From: Phoronis pallida
Lineage: Eukaryota > Phoronida > Phoronidae
DNA length: 12,772 bases
Direction: 5' to 3'
Assembly (NCBI GenBank): GCA_028565715.1
Contig: JAOXYC010181801.1
Span: 1-12,772, forward strand
The notes beneath the pieces were generated by a model, which was not told the origin of the DNA, did no database searches, and saw only the letters and a list, made by a program, of their open reading frames with translations. Made by a program: the position numbers and the translations under genes. This document shows, piece by piece, positions 8,801 to 12,772 of the stretch (positions are counted from its first letter, which is position 1; every line of letters begins with the position of its first letter).

Positions 8801-9760
8801 CCCCGACATACAATTGCAGGTGCAGTTGTGAGCTGGTTTCTGGAACAAAGAAGGTTGGCTTATCATTCCCTCAACCCAAACCTGACACCTTCTACGAATG
8901 CAAAAGGCATGTTAAAATGTGTGCGTCTGCTTGTTCGAAGAAGTTTTCGTCCATTTTTGGAGGAAGTTCCAAGACCTTGACAATTGGCACTCGTCATAAG
9001 ATGTGTAAAGCAATTGGAACAAAGTTATCAGATCCCGGCCTTACGGTGAGCATCAAGTACGACATTGGCGACAACAAACCGCGGCTTCACAATTTCGATG
9101 GAAAGTTGTGCTGTGGGTAAGTTGAAAGCTTTTTAATTCCACTCATTGATCAATTTTTTTCAGGCTTATAGTTTTATAAGATACTCATGTTGGTTAAGCA
9201 AAACGAATTGCTATCAGTCATAACTTATTTTTGCTCCCCTTCCATCACTGGAAACTTAGATTGATTGGGCAAATGGTATGTAAATGTGAAGGATTCTTCA
9301 AATAATCACCTCTTTGATCAGCATTTTTTACAAAACCACAACAGTTGAATACAGGTGTTGAGAAATAGTGTAGTTATTGATTTTTTATAATTCAATACGC
9401 AGGTGCACATGTCGATTCACGTACACGTACGAGGGTAAGACTTCCGTGATCAAAGCAAAACTACCACAGCCGAAGAAAAACAGGGCTTTCACTTGCTCCA
9501 AGCATAGGGATGACTGCAAGACATCTTGCAGAAAGTTTGTTGAGCAATGTCCCTATTCTGCGTTTTGCTTGACTGGGGCCGGTGTGGTCAAGGCTTCATT
9601 GGGCAATCTGTTGTGTGCTGACATCAAAAAGAACATACTTCCGGGCCCTAGAGTACCGGCGGCGTATTATGAATACGATTACGGCGAAGGCTACAAAAGA
9701 GAGAAGTTGGGCAATGTATGTTGCATGTTTTGGGGAAGCTATTTTAGCAAGATTTGTTAG
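5728..9760 (+). CDS. Secreted five-domain cysteine-rich protein, six exons, unrecognised family
   Basis: Joining 5728-5801, 6095-6391, 6880-7191, 8334-8651, 8820-9116 and 9403-9760 gives 1656 nt, or 551 residues plus TAG. Every junction has GT...AG, and every intron splits a codon after its second base (phase 2). The product has a signal peptide (about residues 1-19 or 1-21) and five tandem domains at 26-124, 125-228, 229-334, 335-433 and 434-551. Each has the order CxC, C-x6/7-C-x3-C, C, CC. Domains 2-5 add Y-D-[VIY]-G-[DE] (209-213, 315-319, 414-418, 524-528). I count 46 cysteines, a net charge near +50 and no N-x-S/T sequon. Secretion and a disulfide-rich extracellular fold are inferred. 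The role is unknown: matrix or adhesion, glycosaminoglycan binding and defence would all fit. I do not recognise the family. An in-frame TAA at 5701-5703 supports the start. Confidence 0.87.
5802..6094 (+). other. Intron 1, phase 2
   Basis: This is a 293-nt AT-rich intron with donor GTAAGT and acceptor TTAG. The reading frame of exon 2 stays open upstream of the acceptor to about 5997, but that stretch has no cysteine framework and is taken as intron. Confidence 0.8.
6095..6391 (+). CDS. Exon 2: cysteine-rich domain 1 (divergent)
   Basis: The acceptor is TTAG at 6091-6094 and the donor is GTGAGT at 6392. The 297 nt encode residues 26-123 plus split Lys124. The core cysteines are C26, C28, C58, C65, C69, C82, C120 and C121. 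Three extra cysteines, C33, C38 and C106, make 11. C106 lies in the region where the other domains carry Y-D-x-G-D, and that motif is absent here (M-E-I-S-P-W-C instead). This is the least similar of the five repeats, but the CxC start, the PC-x6-C-x3-C core and the CC end place it in the same family. It is strongly basic (about 17 K/R against 5 D/E). An overlapping ORF at 6088-6303 in another frame is a shadow. Confidence 0.82.
6392..6879 (+). other. Intron 2, phase 2, with imperfect inverted repeat
   Basis: This is a 488-nt intron with donor GTGAGT and acceptor ACAG. It contains an imperfect inverted repeat: GATGACGAGGCTAATTTCTA then TAGCTATG (about 6458-6486) against TAGCTATATGGCTTCGCATC then TTCGTC (about 6527-6552). 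A small foldback element is possible. Confidence 0.7.
6880..7191 (+). CDS. Exon 3: cysteine-rich domain 2
   Basis: The acceptor is TTAACAG at 6873-6879 and the donor is GTAAGT at 7192. The 312 nt encode residues 125-227 plus split Gly228. The eight cysteines are 125, 127, 160, 168, 172, 191, 226 and 227; C160 to C168 is x7, while the other domains have x6. The Y-D-V-G-D motif (209-213) runs straight into G-HHH-YY-D-Y (214-221), a His/Tyr/Asp cluster that could bind a metal or a polyanion (inference). R187-R189 is a tribasic patch. The start, C-T-C-K-L, is like C-S-C-K-L of domain 3. The exon is visibly richer in G and C than its flanking introns. Confidence 0.87.
7192..8333 (+). other. Intron 3, phase 2, hosting a TIR element
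   Basis: At 1142 nt this is by far the longest intron of the gene. The excess is accounted for by a candidate 715-bp terminal-inverted-repeat element at 7495-8209. No decayed domain exon was found in the remainder. Confidence 0.8.
7495..8209. mobile_element. Candidate non-autonomous TIR element (MITE-like) in intron 3
   Basis: GTGGTGCTCCACACCGATT at 7495-7513 has its exact reverse complement at 8191-8209, giving 19-bp perfect inverted ends 715 bp apart. GGG follows the left arm and CCC precedes the right arm with one extra base. A weaker match (AACAATTT next to an AT-rich run) lies further inside. The interior is AT-rich with no transposase-like ORF; open frames at 7462-7662, 7691-7873 and 8163-8345 look like chance. 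I could not define a clean target-site duplication (left flank TTAAA, right flank CTCAAA). Confidence 0.6.
8334..8651 (+). CDS. Exon 4: cysteine-rich domain 3
   Basis: The acceptor is TTTACAG at 8327-8333 and the donor is GTAAGT at 8652. The 318 nt encode residues 229-333 plus split Gly334. The eight cysteines are 229, 231, 262, 269, 273, 297, 332 and 333. Shared features are YPCN (260-263), C-E-S-D-C (269-273), L-S-D-P-G-L (304-309), Y-D-V-G-D (315-319) and L-C-C-G at the end. It is closest to domain 4: both have F-x-S-I-[YF]-G-G-S and L-S-D-P-G-L. This suggests the two exons arose by a late duplication. Confidence 0.88.
8652..8819 (+). other. Intron 4, phase 2
   Basis: This is a compact 168-nt intron with donor GTAAGT and acceptor TTGCAG. 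It separates the two most similar domain exons. Confidence 0.85.
8820..9116 (+). CDS. Exon 5: cysteine-rich domain 4
   Basis: The acceptor is ATTGCAG at 8813-8819 and the donor is GTAAGT at 9117. The 297 nt encode residues 335-432 plus split Gly433. The eight cysteines are 335, 337, 361, 368, 372, 396, 431 and 432. The segment between CxC and the third Cys is the shortest of the five (23 residues against 24-32). The exon keeps L-S-D-P-G-L (403-408) and Y-D-I-G-D (414-418), but the His/Tyr cluster of domain 2 is lost. The first 14 nt around its donor (9115-9128) are identical to those at the exon 3 donor (7190-7203), another sign of exon duplication. Confidence 0.88.
9117..9402 (+). other. Intron 5, phase 2
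   Basis: This is a 286-nt AT-rich intron with donor GTAAGT and acceptor CGCAG. I see no repeat in it. Confidence 0.85.
9403..9760 (+). CDS. Exon 6: cysteine-rich domain 5 and C-terminus
   Basis: The acceptor is TACGCAG at 9396-9402 and the stop is TAG at 9758-9760. It encodes residues 434-551. The core cysteines are 434, 436, 464, 471, 475, 504, 539 and 540. The extra ones are C482, C488 and a C-terminal C551. The Y-D-Y-G-E motif is at 524-528. After the CC there is an 11-residue tail (M-F-W-G-S-Y-F-S-K-I-C) that no other domain has. It is the most basic domain by count (about 20 K/R). As in domain 1 there are 11 cysteines, so at least one would be unpaired within the domain and free to bond elsewhere. 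Confidence 0.86.
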
Positions 9761-9805
9761 GTTGATACTAAATCAATCATAATGATGATTTAACATTTAA
9801 TTTTC

Positions 9806-9811
9806 AATAAA
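9806..9811 (+). terminator. Polyadenylation signal AATAAA
   Basis: AATAAA lies 46 nt after the stop codon, with a T/G-rich stretch (GAGTGTTTTATATTTTG, 9844-9860) downstream. This fits a short 3' UTR ending at about 9825-9835. Confidence 0.75.
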
Positions 9812-9829
9812 TGCGCATATCAACTCACA

Positions 9830-10940
9830 CTTTGTACGCAGATGAGTGTTTTATATTTTGAAAATATAATCATACGCCACACAATGCCGGTGATTGTACA
9901 GATCATATCTTCATGAATTTTCACCTGTGCAGAAACTCATTTCTGACTCAACAAAGCAAGCAAATATATTCAAGTATCTTAGTGGACAGCCTTAATGTAT
10001 TCCTTATAAGTTTGCTAAATATCAAAAAGACTGAATAAATATTATCTGGACAGTTTCGGTTTCAATACAGGAGGACAAAATTTCCAATTGAGAGCCATAT
10101 GCTTCAAAAAGAATTACATTTCCCAGGGCATTTACGTCTTGTATTTTAATTGTATCCGTAAAAGGGGGAAGGTAACACCGTTTTAAGGATGTTACAATCC
10201 TCACTTTAGGAGATACACTTCTCTCATTTTTAGAGTTATATTCAGGGTTAGTTAGTCCTAAAAATGTCAGAACCAGTGTTGTTGTGAATGTTCTGATAGC
10301 GGATGCAAATTAAACATTCTGGTGTGTGAAAACTTGACAAGTTGTTTTGATTTTGTCGTTCTGTCAAAAGGCGGAATAATTGTTTGTGATGAAATTTTTA
10401 CGATGACTACAAAACATGTTATCCAAAAAATATTTAATGCTCAAGAGATGCAGATGAGAAGTAAGAAGCCGTTTAACCTCAAAAGTTCATAATGGACGTT
10501 TCGGTTGATATTGGATTTTTGATATACTGTTTTGAATGCGCGTTCTCACCTGGAATGTAAGTAAATGTTTACTTACGACAGAAAAAGACTTTAGTGAGAA
10601 TTGAATGGGTAAAATGCATATTTATTTACATTTATTGACACCTTATAGTTATATTTACCAGAATTCTTTGGAAAAGACCACTTCTCACAGATCAGCATAG
10701 ACATTTGCAACAGGTGCCCCTTTGTGTGTATTAACTATGGCTTCAGGTTAAGGTGAAATAATTCACAACACAAGATTGGGAGTATTGAGGATACAGTATA
10801 TTTAGATGTTGTAAAAGTAAGGTAGCAATGAAGTATCACCGGGCACCCATTTCCCCAACAGATTGAACAATGTATAGACTCCAGGGCAAGATATCGTGAT
10901 TTCGTGAAAAAATGATGAATGAATAAAGCAGGACTATTAT
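9830..10940. other. Intergenic downstream region, no gene seen
   Basis: This is AT-rich. GTAAGTAAA and TTTACTTAC form a 20-bp near-palindrome at 10557-10576 with a 2-nt centre. Minus-strand ORFs at 10022-10204 and 10836-11078 have no recognisable products. Confidence 0.55.
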
Positions 10941-10947
10941 GTGAAAG

Positions 10948-11100
10948 TTCCTGGTTTGCATGAATTGTCGTATAGTGTCATTAAGGCCCCTGATTTGTAT
11001 TTCATTGTAATGGTCCCTTGTTTGATCAATTTCCGTGAAACGGTCCCTGGTTTGTCTGAACAGAAGAAGACAACACATGTAACTTGTGTCCCTGGTTTCA
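10948..11100 (+). repeat. Degenerate CCTGG-TTTG array
   Basis: Five copies of a CCTGGTTTG-like core start at 10950, 10989, 11016, 11046 and 11091. The spacings are 39, 27, 30 and 45 nt, all multiples of three. The plus-strand frame 10941-11144 therefore reads V/A-P-G/D/C-[LF] at each copy. I favour a decayed minisatellite over a gene. Confidence 0.45.
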
Positions 11101-11157
11101 AGGAATTACACAATGTGACACGTTTCGCCGTAAATAGATATTAAAACATTGCACAGT

Positions 11158-11360
11158 TTGAAAAAAAAACGGGTTAACTGCCAAATGATTTATAAACTTG
11201 TTTTGACGGCTATCGACCAACCATGAACCTAAGTATCACGAAAAAGACATGATTATAAAACTTTCAATCGAAAACAATAATTCATCTTTCATGATATTAA
11301 AGAGTGATTGACCCGATTGGCAATCCACCAAAAACGTGTCTTACCTGTGTACTTTTCCAT
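11158..11360 (+). repeat. Dispersed repeat R1, copy C
   Basis: GGGTTAACTGCCAAATGAT, TTTTGACGGCTATCGACCA, ATCACGAAAAAGACATGATT and TTGACCCGATTGGCAATCCA follow the order of copy B. All three copies lie on the same strand and differ by substitutions and small indels, as expected of an old transposon-derived family. Confidence 0.75.
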
Positions 11361-11443
11361 TTTCCCGTTATTCCAAAAGTTTGTGGCGACGATCAGTAGT
11401 TTAATCTAATAAAAACAGTACCAAGTTTTCAAATCGTAATATT

Positions 11444-11489
11444 TTTCGATGGAGCTTCCCGCCTCCACCATTGGCAAGCCCCATCGAAA
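11444..11489. repeat. Stem-loop with 14-bp arms
   Basis: The left arm, TTTCGATGGAGCTT (11444-11457), pairs with the right arm, AAGCCCCATCGAAA (11476-11489), with one mismatch around an 18-nt GC-rich loop. It is more stable-looking than the surrounding AT-rich DNA. Confidence 0.75.
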
Positions 11490-11561
11490 CATGTTGCAAT
11501 TTAAAGATACTGTCTCCTCGTTGGTGAGGAACTGGCATTAACATTCAAATCAACTTGAAAT

Positions 11562-11735
11562 CGTGTGTGTGAGTTCTTTGATAAACAAAACTTGCATCTT
11601 GGTAAAAAAATTCAAAAAGAATCTGTAAAGGGACTTTTGGGTGCTCCCTGTCGTAAGAAAGGGTTAATACTTTTTTACGATAAAAAGCTCTCAAATCACC
11701 CTTAAAGATTTTTTTTACTCAGATGCAGGTTTATT
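11562..11735 (+). repeat. Dispersed repeat R2, copy 2
   Basis: ACTTGCATCTTGGTAAAAAA, AATCTGTAAAGGGACTTTTG, CGATAAAAAGC, CACCCTTAAAG and TTTTTACTCAGATGCAGG match copy 1 block by block. The 10-bp inverted ends seen around copy 1 are not preserved here. Confidence 0.65.
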
Positions 11736-11824
11736 ACAAGCTACTCCGGATTAGTCGTCATCGCCTAACTCGTCAGTTCGGGTAAGTCGTCGTCGTCTTT
11801 TGGGTACCGATAAAACCCCGTCTA

Positions 11825-11917
11825 CTTACATGTTAAAATCCACGTATAAGTCGTCGCCCACGAGCGGTCCCATATGTGATTCTTACATATAAAATTCCTA
11901 GCGTAAGTCGTCGCCCA
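11825..11917 (+). repeat. 57-bp-period GTCGTC repeat
   Basis: CTTACATGTTAAAATCCACG plus TATAAGTCGTCGCCCA (11825-11860) recurs as CTTACATATAAAATTCCTAG plus CGTAAGTCGTCGCCCA (11882-11917). A further GTAAGTCGTCGTCGTC lies at 11782-11797. The minus-strand ORF at 11822-12052 is a by-product of this repeat. Confidence 0.75.
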
Positions 11918-12102
11918 AAAATGATTTACCACGCATGCGTCAATTTGTATCGCAAAAATATTTGAAGCGTTCAGAATGTCAAAACTTCGGCATCTGATCT
12001 CACTGGTTCGACTTGATGACAGCCTAGCTGTCTGCTTTTGGTTGAACATCAACGACTCAGATACCCATAATAATAAGCGCTCATTCTACATTCCAAAACA
12101 CG

Positions 12103-12336
12103 ATGGCGAACTTTGAATGCACCTTAGTAGAATGCTGGAATGGTTTTAAAACCAGACTCAAGGTCATTGAAACATACAACATGTTTATAAAACGCGATGT
12201 AATTTTATTTAAAAAAAATTCGAAAAACCTTTCTAGTTTGGATATGGAGTTCGGAAAATCAGAGGTGATTTTTGTGTATGTTTTGGGGCCTTGCGAAAGT
12301 AATGATTTACCCATGAAAGCGCCTGTTAATGTATAG
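12103..12336 (+). CDS. Unassigned 77-residue ORF
   Basis: The ATG is in a good animal start context (A at -3, G at +4). The product has no signal peptide, no transmembrane segment and no family I recognise; it is mixed in composition, with K/N-rich parts. The opposite strand is also open over 12081-12383, which lowers the weight of either frame. It could be part of a repeat, an isolated exon or chance. Confidence 0.2.
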   Translation: MANFECTLVECWNGFKTRLKVIETYNMFIKRDVILFKKNSKNLSSLDMEFGKSEVIFVYVLGPCESNDLPMKAPVNV

Positions 12337-12393
12337 GCTACAACAGTAAGTAAAATCCGGCGTGTAACTCGTCTAAACGGCAACCACGCGTAA

Positions 12394-12696
12394 AGGCCTA
12401 TTTACATGTTTTAGCACAGTGTTTTAGCAAACCAATTAAGAGAAAGACAACATAGGCCTTTTTACATTACGTGTTTTAGCACAGGTGTTTTCTTAATGAC
12501 TTCCAGGTGGCTCAGGGTTAAGCACTAAGAGTTAATGGGATTCAGATGTCATGACAATAATATTAATGACCCAGGGCTAGCAATTGACCAATCAGTGATA
12601 AGTCATAATGTGCTTTTTCATACAAACTAGGCACATCGCATGTTTTCAAAATTTCCCTGTGCTAGCACGTGTGAGTAGTGAACACTTGTGCTAAAA
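12394..12696. repeat. TTTTAGCACA repeat cluster, direct and inverted
   Basis: AGGCCTATTTACATGTTTTA plus GCACAGTGTTTTAG (12394-12427) recurs as AGGCCTTTTTACATTACGTG plus TTTTAGCACAGGTGTTTT (12454-12491), a 60-bp period. An inverted copy of the end, AACACTTGTGCTAAAA, lies at about 12680-12695, and GTGCTAGCAC at 12659-12668. This may be one edge of a transposable element that continues past the window. Confidence 0.55.
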
Positions 12697-12772
12697 TCAA
12701 ATATAATCCTTCCAAAGGGTCTGTTGCTAACAAGTGATAGTAAAAGTTGAATATAAATAACAAGTGTTTTAA

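Noticed and set aside
5728-9760. Assignment of the protein to a known antimicrobial, toxin or protease-inhibitor family
   Set aside because: The cysteine spacing does not fit the patterns I know, and a basic, cysteine-rich composition alone is not evidence of such a role.
9582-9782. 66-codon ORF inside exon 6
   Set aside because: It overlaps domain 5 in another frame and runs past the real stop, with no conserved features.
11822-12052. Minus-strand ORF with repeated W-A-T-T-Y-like segments
   Set aside because: The peptide repeat is just the translation of the 57-bp GTCGTC DNA repeat.

Overview
The window looks like nuclear DNA from an invertebrate animal, probably marine and possibly a mollusc. 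It is AT-rich. It holds one spliced gene with consensus GT/AG introns and an AATAAA signal, and is otherwise filled with short decayed repeats, foldback sequences, (AAAC)n runs and degenerate AATGGCNGCC motifs. No bacterial operon structure, rRNA or CRISPR array is visible. The taxonomic guess is inference from composition and repeat style; no marker gene fixes it.

The one well-supported gene is on the plus strand at 5728-9760. Six exons can be joined: 5728-5801, 6095-6391, 6880-7191, 8334-8651, 8820-9116 and 9403-9760. They give a 551-residue secreted protein. Exon 1 encodes a signal peptide, and each of the next five exons encodes one complete cysteine-rich domain of about 100 residues. All five introns are phase 2, so exons 2 to 5 are symmetric units that could be duplicated or skipped without a frameshift. 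Each domain has the same eight-cysteine framework: CxC at the start, C-x6/7-C-x3-C in the middle, one further Cys, and a terminal CC. Domains 2 to 5 share a Y-D-x-G-[DE] motif before the CC. The protein is strongly basic, with a net charge of about +50 by hand count, and has no N-glycosylation sequon. I do not recognise the domain family. This gene is the best candidate for something undescribed.

Region by region: 1-600 is non-coding, with CTCF-like and NRF-1-like matches and a short direct repeat. 600-2520 holds two copies of a dispersed repeat (a third lies at 11158-11360) and three copies of a 44-nt AATGGCNGCC unit. 2520-5480 is intergenic, with a CRE/CCAAT cluster, simple repeats, one copy of a second dispersed repeat, and a long nested foldback at 4871-5090. 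5496-5550 is a five-unit 11-bp tandem repeat just upstream of the gene. Intron 3 carries a candidate 715-bp element with 19-bp perfect terminal inverted repeats. Downstream of the gene, 9830-12772 is repeat-rich intergenic DNA with a 14-bp-arm hairpin, a degenerate CCTGG-TTTG array, a 57-bp-period GTCGTC repeat, an unassigned 77-codon ORF and a TTTTAGCACA repeat cluster at the right edge.
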